Program-made: the position numbers and the translations under genes | In this document: positions 22,001 to 32,224 of the stretch, in pieces | Position numbering within the stretch: position 1 is the stretch's first letter | Layout: each line of letters opens with the position of its first letter | The notes under the pieces: model-generated | Database searches by the model: none | Seen by the model: the letters and a program-made list of their open reading frames with translations, nothing else | What the model was told of the DNA's origin: nothing | Assembly: GCF_022682495.2 (NCBI RefSeq) | Contig: NC_071396.1 | Coordinates: forward strand, 55,796,022-55,860,021 | DNA from: Desmodus rotundus | Taxonomy: Eukaryota > Chordata > Mammalia > Chiroptera > Phyllostomidae | Direction: 5' to 3' | Length of the DNA stretch: 64,000 nucleotides

Positions 22001-25000
22001 ATTTCAAAGGCAAGAGCACATAAAACGTAAAGGAGCCCAGATGATACATGGTCTCAAATCCATGGAACGCAGAGGCAGATCTTGCCCCTTCCACGTTTCA
22101 TGGTAGCTCAGTTCAGTTCCCCCTCTCCTTTTCTTCCATAGTTATTACAGAGGCCCAGCGTGGCCTGGCTTTCAGCCCCACCCTGCCTTTTCATCAAGGT
22201 CCCTGCCGCTGCCCTGTCCCACACAACACAACAGAGAGCCTCCTGGTCAGAAGGGGCCCCTTGGTGTTCTTCTCTAGATGAAGCTTGCCTGGACATTTAC
22301 TGCATGAGGGAGTGGGCAAACAAATAGCAATTTAAAACAGAGTCTAAAGGACAGGCAAGTGAAGTATCACCTTTCACAGCAATTTTCTGCTGCACACCCC
22401 TGCCCTGGTTTATGGCACTACGGCTGAAACACAGGGCTCTCTCCAAATGGAATTTAAAGGTGATTGTCCTATGAGGCCTGTTGTTGCTTTTCCATTCAGG
22501 GCTGCCATGTGATCTGTACTTTAGCATTCTGGCTCTCGTCTGAAAATCAATGCTCCTGCCAGTTATAACATGGTATGAAAAGGGATTGAGTGAGTGAACG
22601 TTAACATGGGGAGGGAGTGCTTGCACGACGGTGTTGTCTGCCACTGCTGTACCACATTCTGAACAGTGCTGTCTAGGGCAGACAGGGGCGGAACCCTTCT
22701 GATCAGCTGGCACTTGGGTCCCAAACTCCAAAGTTCTTTCCACAAACATTTAATATTTACTGAGCACCTATTACATGCCAGACTCTGGTTTGGAAGGCAA
22801 TGGAACTACTGTCTTACACCCAACATAAGCATGGCCCGTGCCCTCACAGAGACTAAATCTTATGCGGTGAGAACAAACATTAACCAAATAATTGCACAAA
22901 TAAATACAAGACTGCAACTGTGAGGAGGGGTGTGGGATGCCCTGGTCCCTCCTTGGGAATTTTATCCTTGTGGAAGTCAGGGGAGGCCCCTCTGAGGAAG
23001 TAACACCTCCACTGAGACCTCAGGGGCTGAAGGACAGGCAGCAAGGAACCTGCAGAACATTCCAGGCACAGGGAAGTTGTCTCTGGTGAGAAAAAGCCAA
23101 GAACAGCTGAGGGGCAACTAGACAGGCAGTGTGCCTGAGGCTGAGAGACTACGGAGAGATGTGTAAGAGATGAGGCTGAAGAGGCCAAGAGTGGCCAGGC
23201 TACAGAGTGTTTTTGAGCGAGCTGTTTTGGTTTTAGCCAAGTGAAGAGAGGCCAGTGAAAGATTTTGGTGGGGAGAAGGGAGATGAAGGGATGACATAGA
23301 TTTGCATTTCAAAAATACCTTATTGAGTGTGAGATCCAGTTAGAAGGAGACGTGAGTGTCAGTGAGCAGAACTTTTAACAAGAGCCTTTCGTGGAAGTCT
23401 GGTCATGACCCTCTTGTCCCTGTCCCCCAAACCCTCCCGGGGTGGACATCACTCTAGTGCAAGGAAGCCTTTGGCCCATGTTGTCACATGAAAAAAATGG
23501 CAGGTGACAGTGTGCCCCACAGAAAGCTTCAAATCCCAAAAGATGGAATCTAAAGAGAAAAAAAAAAAGCACTTCTGCTGCCATCCAAGCTTTTACTCTT
23601 AGTTTAATTTCATCATAATTGCTTTTCCCACCCCCAACCCCCACTGCAAACTAACGAATATTATCAGTCTCCCCCTCACCTGAGCATGTATGAGCAACAG
23701 TTTCTGGGGGTGGGGGGAGTGTATATGGAGAAAAACATTTGAACTATTTATATTTTTATCTAAAGAAGGCATAAAATTAAGCTTTACTAATACTTTCAAA
23801 AGAAATTGCTATGCTAATTTTTAATAAACTAGTTGACACTGGCACCTTCACTAAGACTGGCAGTCACTAGAAAAATGTACCCAAGGGACCCTGGAATAAG
23901 CATGATGTACCCTGGCTGGTGTGGCTCAGTGGATTGAGCACCAGCCTGTGGACAAAAAGGTGGCTGGTTCGATTCCACTCAGGGCACATGCCTGGGTTGT
24001 GGGCCAGGTCCCCCGTTAGGGGCACATAAGATGCAACCAATGTTTCTCTACCTCTCTTTCTCCCTCCTTTCCCTTCTCTCTGAAAAAAATAAAAATAAAT
24101 ATTTTTTAAAAAGCATGATGTAAAGTGACCCCACTTCACATAAAGTGACAATGGTGTCCTGGCTCATTCATTCACTTTCAGCATATTGCAACATTTTGCA
24201 GTTTACTTGTGCTTGGTCTCGTGGATTTACAAATGATACTGTTTAGTTTAACTAAACTCATCTCTACAAAATCTAAAGACTTACAACTTTACTAGATTTC
24301 TTCAAGGAAACTGTGGACTGAGGATAACACCAATACTAGAAGCACCAGCAAACCCCTAAGAAAAGGACAGAGCTATTTTTTTCTATCTCTAGAGCAAGAC
24401 GTTCCCATCGCTAAGCCACACTGCAAAGTGAAAACAACAGATACCTAATTAGATCTCAAAAGAAGCCATGTAAAAATTAAAATTAGGAGTGTTTGAAATA
24501 TGGATTTATAACAATGATTGCTAACAGTGTACCATTAAAATATAATAAAAACATAACATCTTGAATATTTAGACATTGTAAGTAGTCATATTTGAAGGTT
24601 TTTATATAAGTAGTGCACAACCAAGGCAACTTGGAGACCACTGCAGCAGGGCGCACCACTTGGACGCACCTGTGGGTACTGGTTGAGGGGGAACGTGCTT
24701 TCTGTCTCTGCCAGAGGGCCATTGTTCTGGTCGCTGTCTCCATAGATTTCTTCTTTTCTCATCAGAGACTCTTCCTCAACCTCTCCTTCCTTCTGAAGAA
24801 TTTTCCTCATGAAGTCTCTTTTGTCCATGGGGGTTCGTATGATTTTCAGATTATTCGTGTAGATGATTATCTTTCCAAAATCTATAATAGGTGGGGACTA
24901 GAGAAATGGAGAATGAGCATGGAATCTCCACCAACAATCACCAAATAAATACAGGGCTACAGAACCTGTTCTCCTTCCCAGGAAACAGGAGAGGAAGGAA

Positions 25001-28000
25001 CTCCTGCTCTCCAGCTCTCGTGATGCCATCGGGCCACAACACTACCTTTCATTCCCTGTTTGTTTTCTTCCTCTGAAAACCATAACAGCCTTCTCCCTCC
25101 ACCTGCTGAAGGTAACCAAGCAAAGCTGAACTAGTCATACAGCCAGAGTGTGAGACTCTGCAGGGCAGAGTCCAGAGTGCATATTTCAACCACATCCCAC
25201 AGCAGCTGATGAAGGGCCAGGCACAATGAGTGCTTAATAAATTCAAAGGAATTCTCTTCTTAAAATAAACATCAGTCCAGATTTCTTCTATGTATGAATA
25301 ATAGCAATACTGGATACAATTTATTGAGTTATTATTATTATTATTATTATCATTATTATTATTGTCTCAGGTACTATGTTAAGCATTTTACGAGCATTAC
25401 CTCACTTCTCCCCTGAACATCTGCATGAGGTAGAAGCTATGATTTCTACATTCTACAGATAGAGAGATCAGGTCTCAGTGGGGTTAAATACTTCTCAAGG
25501 TTACAAGGTTACTCAGAGTCTGTGGCTGGAATTCGAACCCAGCTCTGTTTCACTGTAAAGTCCATATTCTTAGCACCCATACTAAAGTATTCACAAGCAC
25601 TCTCTCCAATATAAGATCATTATATTTATTTACATATAAATATATATCATATATTTTGTTAATATATATTATTAACTTGTAACTTGTTTTCATTATTCGT
25701 CTATGAAAATCTCATGTCCAAAAATATACTTCTGTCACATCATTGTGTAGCTTATGTGCCCTTGCATGGATTTCTCCTCATTCCTTAATCATTTGCTGAG
25801 GAATAATTTGGATACCATCACAATGCAGTAGAGAAGCATGGGAGTCAATGTTCAGGGATTACTCGACTAAGAATGCATATCCCTTTCCAGAGCTACGAAA
25901 GCTTGCAGGAAAACAAAGTGGGATCCCAATTCTCCTGCTCGCCAACGATGGGACATAGGAGAGCCATTTGGCCTCTCAGAACCTCAGTTTGCTCACCCGT
26001 AAATGGGCTGCCATCTATCTCGTATACATTAACTACCACAAACTTTAAAAATGAAAACATAGAAATACCTCTACACTGGTGGTAAACAGGTGCTGTCCTG
26101 AGACTCCTGGGTGCTCTCCTGTTCCCCCAGCCTCTATTTAGAGAGCCTCCAACATCCCAAAAACCAGTGATATAAAAGTTAAGACTTAGGGCCTCAGGTG
26201 TTAGGACCCTGCCCCAACACACCTGGCTTCTGGGGCGATGAAGCAATTAAACTCTCATATTTTAACTCTCATCCCTGTGGCTCATTCTATCATCTTCCAG
26301 GTGTGGAGGTGCTATGAAGAATATATAAAACCAGGTTTGCAAAAGCTGAAATTACCATGCAGAGGGTAGGCATTGTTACTGCTATTATTATTAAAAACTG
26401 GTCTTTTAGTAGTTAGGACATGCCCAATCGGGCTACACAACTAAATGCTTCCCCATGAAATATTCTGCCCTGGTTTTGTAGACCCGTATCAACCAAATCT
26501 AATTAGTCCCTACACGTAAGCAGTCTCAACCTGGCTGGAGTGGGATTGCAATATTCAGGTCCCTTTCCTTGAAACACCCATGGAGTTTCAACAATTATTT
26601 ATGAAGCCACAAGCTTCCTACCTGGCCCTGTTTTCCCTCCCTCTCTTCTAGGGATCATGTGGCAGCTTCCATTTCCTATAGTCTGATGCATGCCGGGTTC
26701 CTGTTTCACACTCTGGGCTATCAGTTTCTGAACAGCAGAAGATAAAGATGGTGGCACTTTTGGAAGGTTCCGTTTCCACTCCCACAGCTGAAGAGGTTCA
26801 GTTACTAGGGAGCTTCTTCTTCTTCTTTTTTTTTTTTTTTTGTCTCTACGGCTGGTTTCTTTTTTTCAAGTCAAAACTGTCAATAAACTTTAAAAAGTCT
26901 GCAGTCATCTGGTTCAACCTTCTACCTCTCAGTATCTGAGACACCCAGGAGAGTACAGTAAATTTATTTTTAATGTATTCCAAAGAGGGATGGTCCCAAA
27001 TCACCCTTCAGGTGTGTTTAAGTTTCAGTCACCCTGACAGCCAAGTTCTTCCTTGTGTCTAAGGAAACTCTCCAGGTGTAACTAAACTTCACCTTATCTG
27101 GTTACAGGCTATTGCCTGTGAGGGACACCCTCTCTTACATTATAGAGGGCCAGGATGGGGCCAGGAATTTTCTGTTTCCTCCCATAGTGGCCAGAATGGT
27201 AACCTATGGGATTGAGCTTCATAAACACCCTGATGTCAGTGGCAACGTGCCAAGATTGCTCTCCAGTCACCGTGGCACCCTTCCACTGCTCTGACTTAAA
27301 GCAGAAACATTCAGTGAGTACTAGAAACTCAGTGGGCTTTGGAGGCAGGCAGACCTGAGCTCAAGTTTTATTCAAATATTATTTGACAGTTCTGTGAGAT
27401 TTGCAAGTTACTGAACCCCTATGAATTTCTGTTTTTCCAATTTGTAAAATTCTTTCTCATAGAAGTATTATAAAGGTAAATTTACATATTTGGTATAAAG
27501 TGGCTATTCAGTAAATGCTAGTTTCTTCCTTTTCCTTCCATTTTTTAAGGAAACATATAAACTTCAGTCAGTCCCAATCCCTTAAAATATTTGATTATTT
27601 ATAACCACTTTCTCTATCCATCACATAAAAATTTTAAAAGACTCAATATTTCTTTCATAAGAACCTGGTCATTTTCACAATGGTAGGGGACACTTACTGA
27701 GCATGTGCAAGGTGCCAGGCACACTGCTAAGTGCCTCTTGTGTGGTTCCTCTTTTTCATCACCACAACAATCGTTGTTAGCAGGTACTTTATTACCCTCA
27801 CATCACAGATTGTGACATGGAAGCTCAGCAAGGTTAAGGGGCTGTGCAAGCTCACATGGGTATCTAGGTGGAATGGACAGTGAGCCCAGATTTAACTGAC
27901 ATCAGAGCCCTTGTTTTAAACTATGTATATATATATATACATAGTTTATATATATAAACTAGTATATAAATAATATATATATATTATTTTTAATGAAATA

Positions 28001-31000
28001 AACTAGTCAGAAAAAGACAAGAAATGAATGATCTCACTTACATGTGGAATCTAATGAAAAAAATAAACTGATGGACAAAACAGAAACAGAGGCATGGGTA
28101 CATGGAACAGAATGACAGCTGTCAGAGGGGAGGTAGCTTGGGGGACTGGATGGAAGAAGGTGAAAGGATGAGCCAAAGAACATACATGCATGGCCCATGG
28201 ACACAGACAACAGGGTGGTGATGGCCAGATGGAAGGCGAGGTGGGGGTGGGTGGAGGTGGGCAATGGGGTAGGGGGAAATGGGGACATCTATAATAGTGT
28301 CAACAGTAACATTAAAAAGTAAACAATATACATTATTTTAATGTGGTAAATATACATAAAATTTACCATTTTAACCATTTCTAAGTGTATAGTTTGCTGG
28401 CATTAAGTACTTCTACATCATTGTGTAATTATCACCATCGTCGATCTCCAGAACTTTTTCTTATTCCCAAACTGCAACTCTGTACCATTAAACAGTTATG
28501 CCCCCTTCTCCTCTCCCCCAGCCCCTGGCAACCACCTTTCTACTTTCTGTCTCTATAAATCTGACTACTCACATAAGTGAAATTACACAGTTGTCCTTTT
28601 GTGACTTATTTCACTTAGCATAATGCCTTCAGATTTCATCCATGTTGCAGCATGTGTCAAAAATTTCCTTCCTTTTTAAGACTGAATAACGTTCCATTGT
28701 CTGTATATACAATATTGTGTTTGTCCATTCATCTACTGATGGACATTTGGGTTGTTTTCACCTTTGGGCAATTGTGAATAAAACCGCTATACACCTGGGT
28801 ATACAGATATCTGTTCAAGTTCAGAGCCTTTACTTTTAATTGTGCTACTACCTACTGTTGCCTCATAGCCAATATTTACTAGGGGTTATTTTACAGTTGG
28901 ATTCATTATTGAAAAATCTTGACTTCCCAGCTCTCATTTCTTCATTTTTCATGAATACCACACTGACAGCCTGTTTCAGTGGGTACAAGTACATGAATCC
29001 ATCCCAACCGTTCTCATACCTAGAGGCTGGCTGGACTGGGATGTGGCACTAGATAAGATAACGAAGAAAACAAGGATAACTGGACCAGGCAGGAATCTAA
29101 CCCTGAACATGGCCTCCAGAGTCTAGTGTTTCAATCAATTGTGCCATGCTGCCATGAAGACTCAGTTTTCTGGTTGCATAAATCCATGCCTAATCATATC
29201 TTTACATGAATGTCAAGTTTGACATACTCACTGATGAAGGTCAAGCAGTCCTATACTATCTACTGTAGCCTTGTTCAAGGCATTGTATAAACTACAACTT
29301 TGTAAATTCTAAATTTACAAATAAGATTTAGGTCAAAAGAGATAGTGTAAGAACAAGATGGCTAAGTACCTAGGACATAAAGAGCACTCAGTAAATGGTA
29401 ACTGTTACTGTTATCATCAACATTATTGGTAGTGGTTTTATTCTCTAAAAAGGAATATTCCATAGGGCAAAAAGCATAGAGAATCAGAAGACCTTGGATC
29501 TTATTCTGACTCTGCACCAATGACCTGTAATACTGGGTGAGTCCCTTAAAAACTTGGCACTCAGTGTTCCTCATCTGCAAAATGGGAATGGCCATACTTG
29601 GCCTTTCTCCTCAAGTCTATGGTGAAGACCCAAAGAGACTGTATGTGACAGTGTTTTGCAATGCATAAGCCACTCCAGTAAAGTGAGGGGCTGTTCCTTC
29701 CAGCCCCCTATAATACCAAAAAACTGCCATTATCTTTGCCAGTTTCATAAATGTGGACATGCCCATAATTATACTTTTATCAATGCTAGCAAGGCCAATA
29801 CATTTGTCTGCAATAAATGTATTATTTGTTGCCTTAGGAAACTACCAATAAAAATGATAACAGACTAGTTACCAGAATTTCACACTTTAAAGATGAGTAC
29901 AAATCCTGGTATGCTATTCATGAGTACCCTGGTATGTTACATAATTGTATTTAATCTTTAAAAAAACAAACACATGCATAGTCCCACTGGCAGAGAATAT
30001 ATACACATCTCCTATTAGATTTTGGAAATCAGTGATTACTTTTCCAGGCTCTTCTAACTTAAAAAATATATATATCATGTATGGGCTTTTGATTATTCAT
30101 GGTACTGGAGAAAATAACTGAAATTCACAAATAAAATACATGTTTCAAATGAACTTGTGGCTCCAACTTCTTCCCCATCTAACATTTCCTCTGAGTGATT
30201 TGCTTTTCACCACCTCTTCCCAGGACTCCACCTACCCAGTGTTCATGCTAATGAGCAACACAAAGGCAAAATAAATAAACTGACAGACATTTTTTTAAAG
30301 CAGGCAGCAAGAAGGAGATGGAGGTCGGGGGGCAAGACATGGATTAACCACAAGGGGAATAATTGCCTGGGGTAAAATGAGCACTTTCAAATACTTAGCT
30401 CTTTTGGGAACAAATCAACCCATTGCTGCATAATTTTCTAAAACAGCAGCCAGGCAACCTGAAAACCACTGTGCCGCTATTTAATTTACTTACTGAGATA
30501 ACTCCACCAAAGACCCAGTGACAATTTTTCACCCTGGATGGAATTTGAACACTATCCATGCTTACTGCACTTTCCAATAAGTGGTCAACAAGCATGTTAT
30601 TTTTCTCCCAGAAATATTCTAAGAGCGACTTCCACATGGTGTGCCTACAGCCCTCGTGGGCACCAGAGCGTGAGCATGACACAAAATTGAAACGTTCAGG
30701 TGTTTCTCTAAATGCACTTTAATCTTTAAAGCTTATACACCACGCACAATACCAACCTTATGGTCATTTGCCTTGTAATCGTTGAAGAAAGGCTGGCTTC
30801 CCGCCAGAGTGTAGGCATTGCCCTCTCTAAACACGCTGATCCTTTGAGCAGTCAGCTTGGGGGGGTACGGCCGGGGTTTGGGGGCTTCCCCAGACCCGTA
30901 AACACCATCCATTGGTTCAAGGGACTCTTGGAGAAAACTGTGAGGGTACTCCTCCTTTGGCGATTCTAATTCCTGCCCATCCTCAAAGACCTGCTTCAAC

Positions 31001-31092
31001 ACTCGGCCACTGTAGGAGGAGGAGATCTTAAATCGTACTTTCCGGGACTTGCCGTCACTTTTCTGGTTCAGCTTCTTCTCGGGGTCCTCCAT
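18839..31092 (-). CDS. GRXCR2: GRXCR2, glutaredoxin and cysteine-rich domain-containing protein 2 (three exons)
   Basis: I recognise the product as GRXCR2, a hair-cell protein at the base of stereocilia; loss of it causes recessive deafness (DFNB101) in human, and it works with taperin. The coding sequence joins 31092-30757, 24897-24670 and 19021-18839 on the minus strand. This gives 248 residues, the human length. Residues 1-112 are the basic N-terminal region starting 'MEDPEKKLNQKSDGK'. Residues 113-188 are a shortened glutaredoxin-like part. Residues 189-248 hold four CxxC pairs: 197/200, 208/211, 232/235 and 243/246. All introns are GT-AG and in phase 0, and no stop or frameshift is present. 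The related GRXCR1 has a Cys in its 'YTTCLR' motif; here it reads 'YTNNLK', so redox catalysis is unlikely. That is also how I recall human GRXCR2. The gene appears functional. Confidence 0.96.
19320..19595 (-). repeat. MIR SINE, minus orientation
   Basis: The order 'gtgccaggcactgttctaag', 'tatcatcactatgctacaga', 'gagatgctgagaagttacat', 'gaccagagtttatgctcctg' is the reverse complement of MIR. It contains a young-looking 13-bp tandem duplication at 19491-19516. Confidence 0.7.
19491..19516 (+). repeat. 13-bp exact tandem duplication
   Basis: 'actcgccggttgt' occurs twice in direct succession inside an old MIR copy. The two units are identical, so the duplication is much younger than the MIR. 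Confidence 0.85.
19740..19945 (+). repeat. MIR SINE, plus orientation
   Basis: The order 'gcctgcctctgacatcaatt', 'gcaccttgggcagttccctt', 'ctttatctgtgaaatgagaa', 'gatgaggcttacctctgagt' follows the plus strand of MIR. Confidence 0.65.
19946..21754. other. Intron 2 sequence without firm features
   Basis: It is mostly unique-looking. C/T-rich parts near 20130-20600 may contain an old L2 or similar repeat, but I cannot assign it. The open frames at 20015-20602 and 21520-21756 have no recognisable domain. Confidence 0.4.
21755..21990 (+). repeat. MIR SINE, plus orientation
   Basis: The order 'aggtggacctgagtttgact', 'tctggcaagttacttaacta', 'ccttagtttccccagccaca' and 'gtagatggtagctatcatta' fits a nearly complete MIR. 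Confidence 0.7.
21991..22744. other. Intron 2 sequence, nothing recognised
   Basis: No repeat or exon-like block is evident. The 150-codon minus-strand frame at 22297-22749 resembles no protein I know and lacks plausible splice partners. Confidence 0.4.
22745..23330 (-). repeat. L2 LINE, minus orientation
   Basis: It runs 'ttactgagcacctattacat', 'ggggaggcccctctgaggaa', 'gaacattccaggcacaggga', 'gtgtaagagatgaggctgaa'. Reading these on the other strand gives the usual L2 3' order. Its right edge is uncertain. Confidence 0.7.
23331..23897. other. Intron 2 sequence, nothing firm
   Basis: No exon or recognisable repeat apart from short A- and G-rich runs, for example 23561-23570 and 23706-23719. 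Confidence 0.4.
23898..23909 (+). repeat. Target-site duplication of VES SINE, 5' side
   Basis: 'aagcatgatgta' lies directly before the SINE and recurs exactly at 24111-24122. Confidence 0.9.
23910..24110 (+). mobile_element. VES SINE (bat tRNA-derived SINE)
   Basis: The pol III A box 'tggctcagtgg' is at 23922-23932 and the B box 'ggttcgattcc' at 23966-23976, both perfect to the tRNA consensus. The VES body 'gggcacatgcctgggttgtg' and 'ggggcacataagatgcaacc' follows, then a CT-rich part and an A-rich tail. Perfect 12-bp target-site duplications flank it. VES elements are typical of bats, and this copy is the best single clue to the organism. It lies in GRXCR2 intron 2, on the strand opposite to the gene. 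Confidence 0.93.
24111..24122 (+). repeat. Target-site duplication of VES SINE, 3' side
   Basis: Exact second copy of 'aagcatgatgta' after the SINE tail. Confidence 0.9.
24123..24669. other. Intron 2 proximal sequence, nothing recognised
   Basis: Unique-looking, AT-rich sequence up to the exon 2 splice donor. I see no repeat in it. Confidence 0.45.
24670..24897 (-). CDS. GRXCR2: GRXCR2 coding exon 2 (glutaredoxin-like region)
   Basis: The exon is 228 nt, 76 codons, with phase-0 ends. The acceptor is 'tttctctag' and the donor is CAG|gtgcgt. It starts S-P-P-I-I-D-F-G and contains 'KIIIYTNNLKIIRT', the shortened thioredoxin-fold strand, then 'MDKRDFMRKILQK', an acidic run 'EGEVEEES' and a low-complexity tail ending 'NQYPQ'. 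The active-site cysteine of true glutaredoxins is absent. The acceptor side was chosen because it restores the phase and the conserved I-I-D-F-G. Confidence 0.95.
25295..25590 (-). repeat. MIR SINE, minus orientation, with ATT repeat
   Basis: The order 'tcaggtactatgttaagcat', 'gaggtagaagctatgatttc', 'ctggaattcgaacccagctc' and 'ccatattcttagcacccata' is MIR in reverse. A simple (ATT)n run of about 40 bases at 25330-25363 has grown in its 3'-tail part. Confidence 0.75.
25591..27329. other. Intron 1 sequence without firm features
   Basis: AT-rich words near 25617-25680, a T run at 26825-26840, and otherwise unique-looking sequence. No exon-like block or assigned repeat is visible. Confidence 0.4.
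27330..27525 (+). repeat. MIR SINE, plus orientation
   Basis: The order 'ggcaggcagacctgagctca', 'gatttgcaagttactgaacc', 'tttttccaatttgtaaaatt' and 'ggctattcagtaaatgctag' follows MIR. Confidence 0.65.
27685..27916 (-). repeat. MIR SINE, minus orientation
   Basis: The order 'gcatgtgcaaggtgccaggc', 'gcaggtactttattaccctc', 'gcaaggttaaggggctgtgc' and 'catcagagcccttgttttaa' is MIR in reverse. Confidence 0.75.
27917..27960. repeat. Overlapping AT-rich palindromes
   Basis: 27917-27948 is a perfect 32-bp palindrome: TAAACTATG, a TA-repeat core, then CATAGTTTA. It overlaps a second perfect palindrome at 27943-27960, whose arms are AGTTTATAT and its complement. A further (TA)n stretch continues to about 27985. 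Confidence 0.9.
27990..28322 (+). mobile_element. Old L1 3' end fragment, plus orientation
   Basis: It reads 'gaaatgaatgatctcactta', 'catgtggaatctaatgaaaa', a G-rich 3' UTR and 'tctataatagtgtcaacagt' before a short A-rich tail. This matches the end of ORF2 and the 3' UTR of an L1 subfamily older than copies A to C. The overlapping minus-strand frame is not a gene. Confidence 0.7.
28326..28850 (-). mobile_element. Ancient L1 (L1M-type) fragment, minus orientation
   Basis: 'aaatttaccattttaaccat', 'ccccagcccctggcaaccac', 'cacttagcataatgccttca' and 'gatggacatttgggttgttt' occur in the order seen when the 3' part of an old mammalian L1 is read in reverse. Confidence 0.7.
29478..29690 (+). repeat. 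MIR SINE, plus orientation
   Basis: The order 'ggatcttattctgactctgc', 'aatactgggtgagtccctta' and 'cctcatctgcaaaatgggaa' follows MIR. A short separate MIR tail ('gagcactcagtaaatggtaa') lies at about 29365-29420. Confidence 0.65.
29691..30756. other. Intron 1 sequence, nothing recognised
   Basis: No repeat I can name and no exon. The minus-strand frame at 30395-30682 lies just downstream of exon 1 but has no similarity to GRXCR2 or another protein known to me. Confidence 0.4.
30757..31092 (-). CDS. GRXCR2: GRXCR2 coding exon 1
   Basis: The exon codes residues 1-112. The ATG at 31092-31090 is chosen because the product then starts exactly like human GRXCR2. Its Kozak context is only moderate, with G at +4 and C at -3. 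The N-terminal 'KVRFKISSSYSGRVLK' block is shared in outline with GRXCR1. Later come 'LTAQRISVFREGNAYTLAG' and 'FNDYKANDHK', just before the donor. Seven in-frame residues past the donor belong to the intron. Confidence 0.96.
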
Positions 31093-31165
31093 CAGCAGAA
31101 ATTTCCCTCTGGGGTTTCCAGGCTCCAGTGCAGCCAGTACAACCTGGAGCTCTGAGAAAAAGGCA

Positions 31166-31174
31166 CTTTATTTT
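31166..31174 (-). promoter_or_regulatory. Possible TATA-like element upstream of GRXCR2
   Basis: Plus-strand 'ctttatttt' reads AAAATAAAG toward the gene, about 75 bases before the ATG. If used, transcription would start near 31140 and give a 5' UTR of around 50 bases. No CpG island is present, as expected for a tissue-restricted gene. This is weak evidence. Confidence 0.25.
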
Positions 31175-31439
31175 CCCTCCTGCATATGATTAATTCAAGT
31201 TGCTGCTGGGACGTGCTCAGTTTACCGCAACTGACACCCACACGTTAAATATTGATAGACCCACATGCAAAGGCAGGCCATTGTGGGTTTATGGAGCGCA
31301 GGGCGCATGAGACAAGGTTGGGTCCCTTCTACATCCCAAACTCACCCAGAACTTCACCCCAACCCTGAGTAGGTTTATTTAGACTGAACAAGTACTAGTT
31401 TGAGTAGGGATCAGTTATTCAATCAGTTAGCAAATGTCT

Positions 31440-31700
31440 TGTTATTTTTACCAACAGCTATGACCTAATGAGCATTTACTAAGTGCCAGAGATTTTTGCA
31501 TGCATTATCTTACTTCTTCCTCACAATTACCCTACACTGAAAGTATTGTTGACCCTGATTTACAAAGCAGAAAGTGAGGCTCGGGGCAGTTTCCCCATTT
31601 ATCTACTGTATTGTAGCTAAGGAAGTAACAGGGCAGGGATTAGAACTCATTCTATCTGACTCCAAAACGCATGACCAACCCACCGGCTTTCAAACTGTGC
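31440..31700 (-). repeat. MIR SINE, minus orientation
   Basis: The order 'gagcatttactaagtgccag', 'cattatcttacttcttcctc', 'acagggcagggattagaact' and 'ctgactccaaaacgcatgac' is MIR in reverse. Confidence 0.72.
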
Positions 31701-31894
31701 CTCATGGAACCCTACAAAAGAGGAAGCCACAAGTCCTGGACTCTGGGCCTTCAGCCCCTGTGTTAACCAGAGCAGTTCCATTTTATATCAATATTATATA
31801 GGGGGTTTATTGCATGTCTTTATACTTCAATAAAGATCTTTCTTCTTAAAAGACAAAAAAAAAGATTCATTTGTAAGCACAGCACTACGCCCCA

Positions 31895-32150
31895 CTGCCT
31901 ATTATAGATAGCACCTAGTAAATGCCGACACTGTGAGACAGTCACTGGGATGAATATCAGGGAAGCATGCCACGAGGAGCTTGGGAATGACAGTCCTACA
32001 GTCTGGTTTAGGAAACAGCACTAACACACACAAAGTAACTGAGGGAGCAAGTGTAGCTATTCTGGGAAGAAAGTGGTCCCTAAGGGGACAAGGATGGAAG
32101 AAGGCTTGTAAAGGCGAGGGCACTCGGCTTGGATCTTGAAGGATGGGTTG
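31895..32150 (-). repeat. L2-like fragment, minus orientation
   Basis: 'agcacctagtaaatgccgac' followed by 'gacagtcactgggatgaata' suggests a degraded L2 3' end in reverse. The rest is too diverged to be sure. Confidence 0.4.
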
Positions 32151-32224
32151 GATGTGAAGAGCTGGGTGAGGGCCTTAAGCTTTTCACCCTCTTTGCTAAT
32201 GAAATCATCATTTACTGCATTGCC

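Larger units (their letters stand above)
19022..24669 (-). other. GRXCR2: GRXCR2 intron 2
   Basis: The intron is 5648 nt, with donor CAG|gtgcgt and acceptor ctcttgcag|GAA read on the minus strand, in phase 0. It contains MIR and L2 fragments and a VES SINE, listed separately. I see no further exon in it. Confidence 0.9.
24898..30756 (-). other. GRXCR2: GRXCR2 intron 1
   Basis: The intron is 5859 nt and in phase 0. The donor on the minus strand is AAG|gttggt, which departs from the common gtragt at positions +3 and +4 but keeps G at +5. It holds MIR fragments, an AT palindrome and pieces of old L1. I see no additional exon. Confidence 0.88.

Noticed and set aside
22297..22749. A 150-codon minus-strand frame within GRXCR2 intron 2
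   Set aside because: GRXCR2 is complete without it (248 residues), and the predicted protein is not recognisable.
30733..30756. Seven codons that extend exon 1 in frame to a stop (VGIVRGV)
   Set aside because: The GT right after the AAG codon is the splice donor, and joining to exon 2 gives the known GRXCR2 order.
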